This document shows, piece after piece, positions 52,380 through 60,971 of a stretch of 64,000 nucleotides of DNA (positions are counted from its first letter, which is position 1; each line of letters opens with the position of its first letter). A program made the translations under genes and the position numbers. The DNA lies in the NCBI RefSeq assembly GCF_028898845.1, contig NZ_CP118574.1, positions 1,488,001-1,552,000 of the forward strand, given 5' to 3'. The stretch comes from Streptomyces sp. WZ-12 (GTDB lineage: Bacteria; Actinomycetota; Actinomycetes; Streptomycetales; Streptomycetaceae). A model generated the notes under the pieces. That model searched no databases. It was given only the letters and a program-made list of their open reading frames with translations, and was not told the DNA's origin.

Positions 52380-52789
52380 GGTTGGATATCGGCCCTCTCC
52401 CGCGGCGGGCTGGTCAGCGCCTTGCCGAGCTGACCGACCAACTGCTGCATCCGGAAGGAGATTTCCGCCATGTCGACGTCGGGCGACGCCGAGACCGCAA
52501 GATAGGCACCCTCGCCGGCCGAGATGAGGAAGACCCAGCCGTGGTCGAACTCCACTAGCGTCTGCCGCCATTGCGGACGCGCGTTGGGCCCGTCAGTGTT
52601 GCAGAAGTTGGCGACCGTGCGGCTCAGCGACTGCATTCCGCTCATGGCGGCGGCCACGGTATCCGCGTGGTCCCGGCCGACCTCCTTCGAACGGGCCATC
52701 AACAGCCCGTCGGCGGAAACGAGAATGGCATGCTGCGCTTCAGGCAATTCCAGAGCACTGTCAAGCATCCACGACAGATCGTAGTTCAC
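52376..52789 (-). CDS. cvnB: Conservon roadblock/LC7 protein CvnB
   Basis: 137 residues. A roadblock/LC7 fold: L-S-W-M-L-D-S-A-L-E-L-P, A-I-L-V-S-A-D-G-L-L-M-A-R-S, T-V-A-A-A-M-S-G-M-Q-S-L, and V-F-L-I-S-A-G-E-G-A-Y-L-A-V. In bacteria these proteins act as regulators of small GTPases such as CvnD. It overlaps cvnA by four nt (ATGA), so kinase-like and roadblock proteins are made in step. Confidence 0.95.
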   Translation of the reverse strand: MNYDLSWMLDSALELPEAQHAILVSADGLLMARSKEVGRDHADTVAAAMSGMQSLSRTVANFCNTDGPNARPQWRQTLVEFDHGWVFLISAGEGAYLAVSASPDVDMAEISFRMQQLVGQLGKALTSPPRERADIQP

Positions 52790-53994
52790 GGAACCTCATG
52801 CCCTTCACTGCTTGCTTGGGTGGAACGACGGCCCGATTGCGTACCGCGCTGGAATGCGCCCATCGCGGACGCCGTTCGGGCACTGTCGCGAGCCGGAGTG
52901 GGAGTGCTCTCGGACTCCGACGGCACGATCGATATCGCGCCGCGGCGACGACGCTTGGGCAGACCGCCGGCGGTCGTCTCGACGATGGCCGGGCGGCCGG
53001 CGTCCTCGTCGGGGAGGCCGGTCTCGGCCACCGCCCGGTGTCGCCCCGGGACCGCGGCGCCCTGCTGACCAGAGGGATTCTCGGGCGGCAACGGGATGGA
53101 CGCGGCCACGGCGGGACCCTCCTCAGGTTCGTGCAGGGACGTGAGCAGCTCGTCGGGGAGCAGGACGACCGCGCGCACACCGCCGTACGGCGAGGTGGAG
53201 TCGACCGACACCGTGAAGCCGTAGCGCGCGGCGAGCACACCGATGACGGTGAATCCGAACTGCGGCGGATTACCGAGACTGGAAACGCTGGCCGAAGTGC
53301 CGCCGGAAAGGAGCTGACCGGCCCGCGCCTTTTCCTCTTCGTTCATGCCGACACCGGCATCGTCGACGATGATGCAGACGCCCTTGGGCACCGGGCGGAT
53401 GTTGATCTCGATCGCCGTCTCCGGCGCCGAATAACTGGTGGCGTTGTCCAGCAGTTCGGCGAGGACCAGCGCAACCGGTTCCACGGCGCGGCTGACGATG
53501 GCGAAATTGCTCTGCGACCGGATCTCGACCCGGGTGAAATGACGAATACGGCCCTTGGCGCTGCGGACCACGTCGTAGAGTGAGGCATCGTTTCGCCTCC
53601 GGCCGAGCCAACCGTCGCAGAGCACGGCGATGGACTGGGCTCGACGCGCGAACTGCGAGTTCATGTGGTCGATGTCCAGCAGGTCCTGCAGGATCTTATG
53701 CTCGCCGTACGTCTCCTGGAGTTTGGAGATCGTCAACTGCTGTTCGCTCGCCAGACCTTGGAGGGTCCGCATGGCGGTCTTCAGGGTATTCTTGGTGGCT
53801 TCCTCGGCACGCTCCTTGGCCTCCTCCACGGCCTCCGCGTAGTGCTCCTCCAGCTGCGCGTAGTGCTGCTTCAGCTCAAGTTTTTCTTTCCTCAGCTCCG
53901 AAATCTTCTTCCGACCACGAATGATCGCGGTTGCGGCGACAGGTGTACCAGCGACCAAAGCCCACAGCGCTGGGTCCTGGAAGTATTGCGTCAT
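52786..53994 (-). CDS. cvnA: Conservon histidine kinase-like protein CvnA (short form)
   Basis: 402 residues from the ATG at 53994; the next in-frame ATG at 54021 is less well placed. One hydrophobic segment (about 8-25) is followed by a charged coiled coil (about 30-85). A dimerisation-like helix with D-I-D-H-M-N-S-Q-F-A-R-R-A is at about 105-117, and a HATPase domain follows (N-box E-L-L-D-N-A-T-S-Y-S at about 180-189, G1 V-D-D-A-G-V-G-M-N). The long extracellular sensor of full-length CvnA proteins is missing, as in RarA of cvn9. The C-terminal 130 residues are a disordered Pro/Arg/Ser tail. Confidence 0.93.
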   Translation of the reverse strand: MTQYFQDPALWALVAGTPVAATAIIRGRKKISELRKEKLELKQHYAQLEEHYAEAVEEAKERAEEATKNTLKTAMRTLQGLASEQQLTISKLQETYGEHKILQDLLDIDHMNSQFARRAQSIAVLCDGWLGRRRNDASLYDVVRSAKGRIRHFTRVEIRSQSNFAIVSRAVEPVALVLAELLDNATSYSAPETAIEINIRPVPKGVCIIVDDAGVGMNEEEKARAGQLLSGGTSASVSSLGNPPQFGFTVIGVLAARYGFTVSVDSTSPYGGVRAVVLLPDELLTSLHEPEEGPAVAASIPLPPENPSGQQGAAVPGRHRAVAETGLPDEDAGRPAIVETTAGGLPKRRRRGAISIVPSESESTPTPARDSARTASAMGAFQRGTQSGRRSTQASSEGHEVP

Positions 53995-54409
53995 AAGTCT
54001 CTCTTCGGACGACGAAGCCACCAGGTGCCGAATGTCCGGCTGCCGTACGGATGTTCATGCGCGGCCACCAGACAATAGACGATCGGCCGCGCACGGTCGC
54101 CTGCCAGAATGCCTCTGAGGGCCCGGCTAATGGCATAGCTCTCCCCGGGGTGGCGTTTCATCTCAGGCCAATGCGCGGAATTCCCATTTGCCATAGCAGG
54201 TGACTACCCGGTTGGCAAGTGCGATGATCTTAGCATCACGGCATAGGCCACGGTCCAACAGTGAACTGCAACCTTCTGCAACCTGACGGAGATTCAACAA
54301 GCCGTACTTTTGGGTCTATTGGCTCTTGACGTCCACCTCGTACGCAACCGTTCGGATCTCTTCCTGACGGTCCGTTAGCGCATAGGGACCAGAAAGTAAC
54401 GGACACAAT
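53995..54409. other. Upstream region of the conservon, ending at the IS5 element
   Basis: About 415 bp without a gene, clearly more A/T-rich than its surroundings, as expected for promoter DNA. The cvnABCDE promoter must lie here. I see no confident -35/-10 pair. The IS element inserted at 54410 cuts off whatever lay further upstream. Confidence 0.5.
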
Positions 54410-55311
54410 GAGCCTTTGCCAACCTGCTGGGCTTGATGGGGTGTTGGGGTGGGGCCCAGGTGCGTGACATGACGAAGCTCCTGGTAGACGAGTTCACGAC
54501 CAAGATCGCTCGTCTGCTCCAGGAGCTTCGCGTGCTTGTCTACCCGTCCGCGCTCGACCTGTCCACTTCCCACCTGCGGTTTCTGACGGCTCAACTGGCT
54601 GCACACCGGGCCGGGCGGGGTACGCGCTGGCGCCGGCTGCCCGCTGGCCGACAGGCCCTGCTGGTGTTGGCGCACCTGCGCTGTGGGCACACGTATGCGC
54701 AGCTCGCAGCCGGGTTCAAGGTTGGTCTCAGCACCGTCTACCGATATGTCGCCGAAGCCGTGGAACTGCTGGCCGCCCTGGCGCCGGAGCTCGCGGCGGC
54801 GGTGAAGGCGGCACAGGGCAAGGCGTTCGTCATCTTGGACGGGACCCTGCTGCCGATCGACCGGATCGCCGCCGACCGACCCTTCTATTCGGGCAAGCAT
54901 CGCAAGCACGGGATGAACGTGCAGGTCCTCACCGACCCGCACGGCCGACTGTTGTGGGCATCGCCCGCCCTGCCCGGCGCCGTCCACGACATCAAGGCCG
55001 CCCGCACTCACGGCATCATCAACGCCCTGTCTGATGCCGACCTGGCCTGCTGGGCGGACAAGGGATACCAGGGCGCCGGCGGGAGTGTCCGGGTGCCCTT
55101 CCGCGGCCGGCACAACAACCTCTCCGCAGGTCAGCAAGCTGTTAACGTCGCACATGCGCGCATTCGGGCTCTCGGAGAGCAGGCGATGGCCACGCTCAAA
55201 ACGTGGCGCCTCCTGCGCAAACTCCGCTGCAGCACCACCCGCATCACCGGCGTCGTTCAAGCAGTGCTGACGCTTCACCTGAACTGCTCAAAGTGAGGTT
55301 GGCAAAGGCTC
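54410..55311 (+). mobile_element. IS5-family insertion sequence, complete (902 bp)
   Basis: The ends are perfect inverted repeats: GAGCCTTTGCCAACCT (54410-54425) and AGGTTGGCAAAGGCTC (55296-55311). Both are flanked by AAT (54407-54409 and 55312-55314), a 3-bp target duplication. It holds one full-length transposase gene that reaches into the right repeat. The intact ends and target duplication point to a recent, undisturbed insertion. It separates the conservon promoter region from the esterase gene. Confidence 0.93.
54469..55296 (+). CDS. IS5-family DDE transposase
   Basis: About 275 residues from the ATG at 54469 (AGGTG upstream); starts at 54433 and 54460 are also in frame. An N-terminal helix-turn-helix of the HTH_4 type (A-L-L-V-L-A-H-L-R-C-G-H-T-Y-A-Q-L-A-A-G-F) is followed by a DDE_4 nuclease core. 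The core has I-L-D-G-T-L-L-P-I-D-R, Y-S-G-K-H-R-K-H-G-M-N-V-Q, V-H-D-I-K-A-A-R and W-A-D-K-G-Y-Q-G-A. The catalytic Glu region is A-L-G-E-Q-A-M-A-T-L-K. All three acidic positions appear intact, so the element may be active. Confidence 0.93.
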   Translation: MTKLLVDEFTTKIARLLQELRVLVYPSALDLSTSHLRFLTAQLAAHRAGRGTRWRRLPAGRQALLVLAHLRCGHTYAQLAAGFKVGLSTVYRYVAEAVELLAALAPELAAAVKAAQGKAFVILDGTLLPIDRIAADRPFYSGKHRKHGMNVQVLTDPHGRLLWASPALPGAVHDIKAARTHGIINALSDADLACWADKGYQGAGGSVRVPFRGRHNNLSAGQQAVNVAHARIRALGEQAMATLKTWRLLRKLRCSTTRITGVVQAVLTLHLNCSK

Positions 55312-55602
55312 AATGCACCCGCGAATCCGCGGGCGGGATCGGAGGGTGTGGGCGTCGGGGGCGCGGGGTTCGGGGAGGCGGCCGGTCGCGCCGGTGCGAC
55401 GCACCTGCGGTGCGGTGCGCCCGCGCGCTCTCGATGGCGCGCGGGCGTCGGCTACGGCAGCCTGGAGACGGATGGCGGGAGCCGGCATCCGGGAACGGCC
55501 AATGGAACACTCGCAGCCGCAGCGGCCCAACTGACCGCGATCCGCGGGGAGTCGGCGACGGCGTCAGCCGTCAGGGGGCGACCGGTATCGCCCCGTCGCC
55601 CG

Positions 55603-56616
55603 TCAGACCGAAGGCGCCGCCACCGGACCCTGCAACTGCTCGCTGATCCAGTGCAACGACTCGGGCATCCGCTGGATATAGGTGTGACCGCTGTGCACGC
55701 CGTCCGGTATCTCGAAGAGCGTGGAGTGGATCGGCCCGCGGGCCCCGTCGGTGAAGCCGCGGACGAAGCGCTTCACGTCGGGCACCGCGTCCTCCTTGCT
55801 GCCGAGTTCGAAGGCGAGGTAGACCTGCGGACCGCCGCGCGCGGCCAGTTGGCGCGCCAGGTGCCGCGGGTCGTTGGCCAGCTTCTCGGCCGGGTGCCCC
55901 TTCCACAGCGGCGAATCCGGCGCCGTGTCGGGGCCGTTGACGATCGCCGCCTTGAACCGCTGCGGCTCCTTGAGCACCGCCTTCAGCGCTGCGAACCCGC
56001 CCGACGAGGACCCCATGAAGGCCCAGCCGTCCCGCGACGCGTAGGTACGGAAGTTGGCCCGGGCGAAGTCCGGCACGTCCCGGGTCAGCCAGCTCCCCAT
56101 CCTCGGCTGGCCGGGGATGTCACTGCCGTCGTAGTACGTCTTGCGCGGGTTGAGCACCGGCATCACCAGGATGAACGGCAGCGTCTTGCCCTGGTCCGCC
56201 CACTGCGCGAGCCGCTCCTCCAGCGCGAACGGCGCGTCCGCCCAGTAGTTGGACGGGAACCCCCAGGCCCCGGGCAGCGCGATCAGCACCGGGAAGCCGC
56301 TCCGGGCGTACTTGGGCTGGTTGTACTGCGGCGGCACCCAGGTCCAGATGTCGCCGGTGTAACCGGAGGCGCGGCCGTGCCACTTGGTGTGCGTCACCCG
56401 GGTCCCGTCGTCACCGGTCGTGCGGTAGGTGGTGAACACCGAGCGGGGACCCTGCGGGAACACCGTCCGCGGCTTGCCGTTGCGGGTGTCCGCGGTGCGC
56501 GCCCGCAGCTTCGGGACGTTCGACGCGTCGACGACGTCCTGGCTCGGCCCGCCGCATCCGGCCAGCAGCCCCAGGGCCACCACACTCACCGCAGCTCTGA
56601 CGCGCAGGGACTTCAT
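55603..56616 (-). CDS. Secreted esterase lipoprotein (Ag85/esterase D-like fold)
   Basis: 337 residues from the ATG at 56616. The signal peptide carries a lipobox L-L-A-G-C (Cys21), so the mature protein is a membrane-anchored lipoprotein. An alpha/beta hydrolase fold follows with the nucleophile motif M-G-S-S-S-G-G-F-A-A (about 195-204), typical of the putative-esterase family that includes mycolyltransferases and feruloyl esterases. A catalytic His is likely in D-G-V-H-S-G-H-T-Y. The substrate is unknown; cell-surface acyl transfer or ester cleavage is possible. Confidence 0.88.
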   Translation of the reverse strand: MKSLRVRAAVSVVALGLLAGCGGPSQDVVDASNVPKLRARTADTRNGKPRTVFPQGPRSVFTTYRTTGDDGTRVTHTKWHGRASGYTGDIWTWVPPQYNQPKYARSGFPVLIALPGAWGFPSNYWADAPFALEERLAQWADQGKTLPFILVMPVLNPRKTYYDGSDIPGQPRMGSWLTRDVPDFARANFRTYASRDGWAFMGSSSGGFAALKAVLKEPQRFKAAIVNGPDTAPDSPLWKGHPAEKLANDPRHLARQLAARGGPQVYLAFELGSKEDAVPDVKRFVRGFTDGARGPIHSTLFEIPDGVHSGHTYIQRMPESLHWISEQLQGPVAAPSV

Positions 56617-56913
56617 CGGGTCGTTCTCCTCAAGGCACTTGGGGCCGGCCGAGCACCGCGGCGGCACCGCGCATCCGGTCGAAAGGCACCACTGTAAGAG
56701 CGCCCGGTCCGCCACCGGACGCCGACCCCGTCCTTCGTGACCTGGGGTTTACCGTTCCGTGTCACCAGGAAGACGAACCCGCCCCGTCAAGCGCACCGCA
56801 CGCGTTTCCCCCTAACGGTCAAGCCCATCCGCTGTTTGCCCGGTGGTCGGTTCTGGCATCGTGGGTCGCTCCTAGGGAAGTGCGCGGCGCTGTGCCGTGG
56901 TTGGGGATGACCG

Positions 56914-58848
56914 ATGACCGCGTGGGCCGAACACGGGCCGCTGCCCGGCGTAGTGGGCCGGGCGGCCGAGCACGAGCAGTTGGCCGGGCTGCTCGACGGG
57001 GCCGCACCGATCACGCTCACCGGACCGGCCGGCGTCGGCAAGAGCCTGCTGGCCCGGGCCGTCCTCGAAGAGCGCACCGCCGACCGCCCGGACGCCGTCG
57101 TCCGGATCACCTGCTGGGAGGAGTTGGCGGCGGACCGCCTCCTCGGCGCCCTGCTCGACGCGGCCGGCCTCCCGCCCCGGTCCACCCCCGAAGAGCTCGC
57201 CGCCCACTGCCGCGCCCACCGGGTGATCGTCCTCCTCGACGACTGCGACCCGCTGTTGGACGCCTGCGCGGCCCTGGTCCGGCGGTTGCTACGAACCGCG
57301 CCGACGCTGCGCATCGTGGCGACGGCCCGCCGCCCCCTGGGGCTGCCCTCGGAACGCGTCATCGCGCTCACCCCGCTCCCGGTGACGCTGGGCGAGGGCA
57401 GCGCCGGACCGGCCGTCGAACTCCTGGCGTCCCACACCGGCCCGGCCGCCCCGGAGTTGCTGGTCGCGGTCTGCCGGGCCCTGGAGGGCTGCCCCCTCGC
57501 GATCGGGCTGGCCGCCCACCAGTTGGACCGCATGACGCTGCCCCAACTGGCCGCCCATCTCAAGGCGGAGGGCCCACTGCACTACTCGGGCCCCTCCCGC
57601 ACCGTCCGCCACACCTCCCTCCACGCCGCGCACGCCGCCGGCTACGCCCTGTGCTCCCCTCTGGACCGCCGCGTCTGGGCCCGGCTCTCAGTGCTCCCCG
57701 GGGACTTCGACCCCTGGTTGGCGGGGTGCGTCGGCACCAGCAGTGACGTTCCTTCGGCCGCCGTCGACGGCGCCCTGGAGCGCCTGTGCACCGCCTCCGT
57801 CCTCGAACGCGTACGGGACGCCGCAACCGCCCACGACACCGGGGCCGCCCGGCCGCCCCGCTACCGACTGCCGTGCGGCGCCCGGGAGTTCGGCCGGGCC
57901 CGACTGCGCGAGGCGGGTGACGAGGCCGGGGCGCTGCGCCGGTTCCGCCAGGCGTGCGCGGCCCTCGCGGCGGAGGCCCAGATCACCTGGCAGGGCACCG
58001 GCCAGCACCTCGCGGTCCGCCTCGTCGAGGACGAACGGCACCACTTCGACGCGGCGCTGACCCGCCCCCCGTTGGACGCCGAAGACGCCCTCGGCGCCCT
58101 GGAGATCGCGGTCTCTCTGTGGTTCCGGTGGGCCGCCTGCGGCTACCGCCACGAGGGCCGCGCCCACCTGGACCGCCTCCTCCTGCTCGCCCCGGAGGAC
58201 ACCGCACTACGGGCCCGCGCCCTCTGGCTCGCCGGCTACCTCACCGCCCAGGAGAACGCCCCCACCGCCGCCGAAACCCTGCTCGCTCGGGCCTGGACGG
58301 CGGCCGTGCTGCACGCCGACGCCGACGGCCTGGCCCGGATCGCGCACGCCCACGGGGTGCTGGCGCTCTACCGCGAGGACACCGCCACCGCCGTGGCCTG
58401 CCTGGAGGAGGCCGCCCAACACGCCTCCCACGACCCGTGGTTCGGCCCCGGCCCCGCCCACAGTTGGGCCCTGCTCGCCATCGCGCTCGCCCCACTGGAC
58501 GCCACCCGGGCCAGAGCCACGGCCCGCCGCGCCTGGGAAACCCGCCACGCCGACAGCGACTTCTGGCTCCACTCCACGATCCTCTACGCCCATGCGCTCA
58601 TCGAACGCGCCCACGGCGACCCGGCCACCGCCCTCCGGGCCTGCCGCAAGGCCCTGGTAGCCAAGAAGTTGATCGGCGACCCACTGTTCATCGCGGGCGC
58701 CCGCACCATGCTCGCCGGCCTGCGCCACGGGCTCCGCACCGGCACCCCGCACCGCCCGCCCGGCACCACCGACCCCCGCTGGTGGCGCCGCGGCACCGCC
58801 GGCCCCCACCGCCAACCGTTCTTCTCCCGCCTGCGCACCGGCCCGTGA
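56914..58848 (+). CDS. STAND-type ATPase with TPR-like C-terminus, no DNA-binding domain
   Basis: 644 residues from the ATG at 56914. The N-terminal NTPase has Walker A L-T-G-P-A-G-V-G-K-S-L-L-A-R (about 34-47) and Walker B V-I-V-L-L-D-D-C-D (about 105-113), then a winged-helix/ARC-like region. The C-terminal half (about 380-620) is Ala-rich helical repeats resembling TPRs. It matches the ATPase part of LuxR/AfsR-type regulators, but neither a BTAD/OmpR N-terminal domain nor a LuxR helix-turn-helix at the C-terminus is visible. It may signal through protein partners. It stands alone. Confidence 0.85.
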   Translation: MTAWAEHGPLPGVVGRAAEHEQLAGLLDGAAPITLTGPAGVGKSLLARAVLEERTADRPDAVVRITCWEELAADRLLGALLDAAGLPPRSTPEELAAHCRAHRVIVLLDDCDPLLDACAALVRRLLRTAPTLRIVATARRPLGLPSERVIALTPLPVTLGEGSAGPAVELLASHTGPAAPELLVAVCRALEGCPLAIGLAAHQLDRMTLPQLAAHLKAEGPLHYSGPSRTVRHTSLHAAHAAGYALCSPLDRRVWARLSVLPGDFDPWLAGCVGTSSDVPSAAVDGALERLCTASVLERVRDAATAHDTGAARPPRYRLPCGAREFGRARLREAGDEAGALRRFRQACAALAAEAQITWQGTGQHLAVRLVEDERHHFDAALTRPPLDAEDALGALEIAVSLWFRWAACGYRHEGRAHLDRLLLLAPEDTALRARALWLAGYLTAQENAPTAAETLLARAWTAAVLHADADGLARIAHAHGVLALYREDTATAVACLEEAAQHASHDPWFGPGPAHSWALLAIALAPLDATRARATARRAWETRHADSDFWLHSTILYAHALIERAHGDPATALRACRKALVAKKLIGDPLFIAGARTMLAGLRHGLRTGTPHRPPGTTDPRWWRRGTAGPHRQPFFSRLRTGP

Positions 58849-58947
58849 ACACCCGCGGGGCACACGGGCTCGGGCCCCTCGCACCGTGCGTGACGCGACA
58901 ACTCCGGTCGGGATGCGCGGCCACCGGGCCCGTCGCATCCTGGAGGA

Positions 58948-59157
58948 ATGAAGCGCGCCCCCGTGATCGTGCATCCGCCGTCCACCGGCGGCCGCCGCGT
59001 CACACTGCACGGACAGGACCTGGGCCGCGCGCTGCGCCCCGGCGACGTGGCCGCGATCCTGCGCCGGGCCGGCTTCCCCACCACCCGCTTCGGCTGGGAC
59101 GACACCGGCCTCATCGAGTGGCGCGCCGGCGGACCGGACACCTGGCTGATGCCGTGA
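58948..59157 (+). CDS. Small conserved hypothetical protein
   Basis: 69 residues from an ATG after TGGAGGA. It shows V-H-P-P-S-T-G-G-R-R-V-T, L-R-P-G-D-V-A-A-I-L-R-R-A-G, and a W-x-D-T-G-L-I-E-W-R-G/A-G-G motif near the end. Strong codon bias and a good ribosome-binding site make it a real gene. No known function. A strong terminator follows directly. Confidence 0.75.
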   Translation: MKRAPVIVHPPSTGGRRVTLHGQDLGRALRPGDVAAILRRAGFPTTRFGWDDTGLIEWRAGGPDTWLMP

Positions 59158-59187
59158 CGCCCTGACGACGCGACTGCGCGGCCGCAC

Positions 59188-59239
59188 AACGCAACGGTCC
59201 GGACCTCCTGTTCACACAGGACGTCCGGACCGTTGCGTT
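59188..59239. terminator. Long bidirectional terminator (17-bp stem)
   Basis: AACGCAACGGTCCGGAC (59188-59204) pairs perfectly with 59223-59239. The 18-nt loop contains a second stem CCTG/CAGG. It lies between the small protein gene (+) and the dedA gene (-), about 30 nt and 25 nt from their stops, and is the longest perfect hairpin noticed in the window. Confidence 0.88.
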
Positions 59240-59263
59240 CGCCGTCGGCCGCGGGCCGTGGAC

Positions 59264-59926
59264 TCAGTCGACCGGGGACGCGGCCACCGGCGACTTCGTC
59301 GCCTCCGCCGCCTCGCGCTTCGCCGCGGCCTTCTTCGCCCGGTACTTCATCAGCAGGAACGACCCGATGCCGAAGAGCACCGCGGCGACCAGGCCCCACA
59401 CCGAGAAACGCTTGAGCCAGGGCTCGGCGACGAGGCCGACGGTGTAGATCAGCGCGGTGGTACCACCGGCCCAGATGATGCCGCCGAGGACGTTGGCGAT
59501 CAGGAACTTCCAGTACGGCATCCTCAGCACGCCCGCCAGCGGCCCGGCGAAGATCCGCAGCAGCGCGATGAAGCGGCCGAAGAAGACCGCCCACATGCCC
59601 CACCGGTCGAACTTCTCCTCGGCCATGGCGACATGGTCCGGCCCGAAGTGCTTGGGGAACTTCCGGCCGGCCCAGTCCAGCAGCGGCTGGCCGCCCTTGC
59701 GCCCGATCAAGTAACCGATGGAGTCACCGACGATCGCGCCGGCCGTGGCGCAGGCGCCCAGCACGTACGGGTTGATGTGGTCCTGGGTCGCAGCCAGGAT
59801 CGACGCGCTGACGAGGACGATCTCGCCCGGGAGCGGAATGCCCAGGCTCTCCAGCCCGATCACCAACCCCACGAGGAGGTAGACGCTCACGGCGGGTACC
59901 GTCGCCAGCCACTCCTGGATGTGCAA
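59264..59926 (-). CDS. dedA: DedA-family membrane protein
   Basis: 220 residues from a TTG at 59926, chosen because GGAGGA lies 7 nt upstream; the frame also extends to a GTG at 59983 without a site. The protein has about five membrane segments. Family motifs are the P-L-P-G-E-I-V-L segment (about 30-37), D-S-I-G-Y-L-I-G-R-K-G-G and F-F-G-R-F-I-A-L-L-R-I-F-A-G-P-L-A-G. DedA proteins translocate or flip lipids, such as undecaprenyl phosphate or phosphatidylethanolamine in various members. The tail is Lys/Ala-rich. Confidence 0.92.
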   Translation of the reverse strand: MHIQEWLATVPAVSVYLLVGLVIGLESLGIPLPGEIVLVSASILAATQDHINPYVLGACATAGAIVGDSIGYLIGRKGGQPLLDWAGRKFPKHFGPDHVAMAEEKFDRWGMWAVFFGRFIALLRIFAGPLAGVLRMPYWKFLIANVLGGIIWAGGTTALIYTVGLVAEPWLKRFSVWGLVAAVLFGIGSFLLMKYRAKKAAAKREAAEATKSPVAASPVD

Positions 59927-59994
59927 GGCCGATTCCTCCGCTGATCTAGGGCCCCCGTGGGCCGGTGCCGGTGCCGTGGGCACCGATCGGTCGT

Positions 59995-60029
59995 TTCCCC
60001 GGACGCGCCGTACCAGCGCGTCCGGGGAA
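59995..60029 (-). terminator. Hairpin between thioesterase and dedA genes
   Basis: TTCCCCGGACGCGC (59995-60008) pairs perfectly with 60016-60029 around the 7-nt loop CGTACCA. It lies in the 300-bp gap downstream of the minus-strand thioesterase and upstream of dedA, and probably isolates dedA. The rest of this gap shows no gene. Confidence 0.7.
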
Positions 60030-60227
60030 GCGTACTCGATCGGACCACCCGGATCACGATTGCGATCGCACGCGGGTGCATTCCGGACGCACGCGGTGAG
60101 AACGGGCCGATGCGGGCCGCAGGTACGTCACGAAACCGCAGGTCACCCGCGGAACGGGGGCCGCTCACCGCGCACTTGGCGGGGGCCGTTGCGCTTCACT
60201 CAGCGGAGTGGTGCGACCCGCTCACGC

Positions 60228-60695
60228 TCACTTGCCGGGGTCGTTGGGACGCAGCGTCCAGACGATCGTCATCTCGCCCGTGACCGCACCGTCCTTGTCG
60301 CGGGTGATCTCGACCCGCACCGGGAACTCCGGGCGCTCGCCGGCGTCCAGCTCGGCGATCACCTCGGCAATCGGGCGCCCCAGCCGAGCGGTGGCGGTGA
60401 TCGCCCCCATGGCCAGCTTCTTGTAGCCGATCTCCGCGCCCACGGCCAACGGGACCGCACGGCCGAGCTGATCGCCGAAGGCCGTCATCACGATCGCGCC
60501 GCTCGCCGACTCGGCGAGCGTGAACATGGCGCCGGCGTGCGGCCCCTGGACGTGATTGTGGAAGTCGGGCTGGTCGGGCATGCGGACCACGGCACGCTCG
60601 GCGGTGGTCTCCGTGAACTCCAGGTTCAGGGTGCGGACCATCGGCACGGATGCCGCCATCATGTCGCCGATCGACGGCAGGGAGTCTGAGGACAT
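60228..60695 (-). CDS. Hot-dog fold thioesterase (PaaI/DUF4442 type)
   Basis: 155 residues. The hot-dog helix sequence H-N-H-V-Q-G-P-H-A-G-A-M-F-T-L-A-E (about 46-62) carries the H-x-G-x-x-F-x-L-A-E-like motif of PaaI-type acyl-CoA thioesterases. It is followed by A-V-G-A-E-I-G-Y-K-K-L-A, and a C-terminal strand G-E-M-T-I-V-W-T-L-R. The substrate is unknown. TAACAT ends 6 nt before the ATG (leaderless pattern). Confidence 0.88.
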   Translation of the reverse strand: MSSDSLPSIGDMMAASVPMVRTLNLEFTETTAERAVVRMPDQPDFHNHVQGPHAGAMFTLAESASGAIVMTAFGDQLGRAVPLAVGAEIGYKKLAMGAITATARLGRPIAEVIAELDAGERPEFPVRVEITRDKDGAVTGEMTIVWTLRPNDPGK

Positions 60696-60971
60696 GCCAC
60701 CATGTTACCTAGCGGTAGCTTAGCTGGGAAGCCCCGCACCACCGCGCCCACCGGCCCCCTCCACACCCCCACCCTCCTGCCGAAAACCGCGTGTCCCCCC
60801 TCCCCAACTCCCCATATCCTCAACGTCCATGACGCAACGGGGGCCCGCCGACCACACCCACCGCCCACGCCAAACGCCACTCCACACCCAGCCCGTCCCA
60901 CAGGTCCTCCCTCAACCACCCCTGAGGACAAGCCGCTCCCACCGGGTGCCGGCCCGAAAGGTCCGTCCCTG

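Noticed and set aside
54316..55278. 320-residue minus-strand frame over the IS5 element
   Set aside because: Antisense of the transposase gene; it has no motifs.
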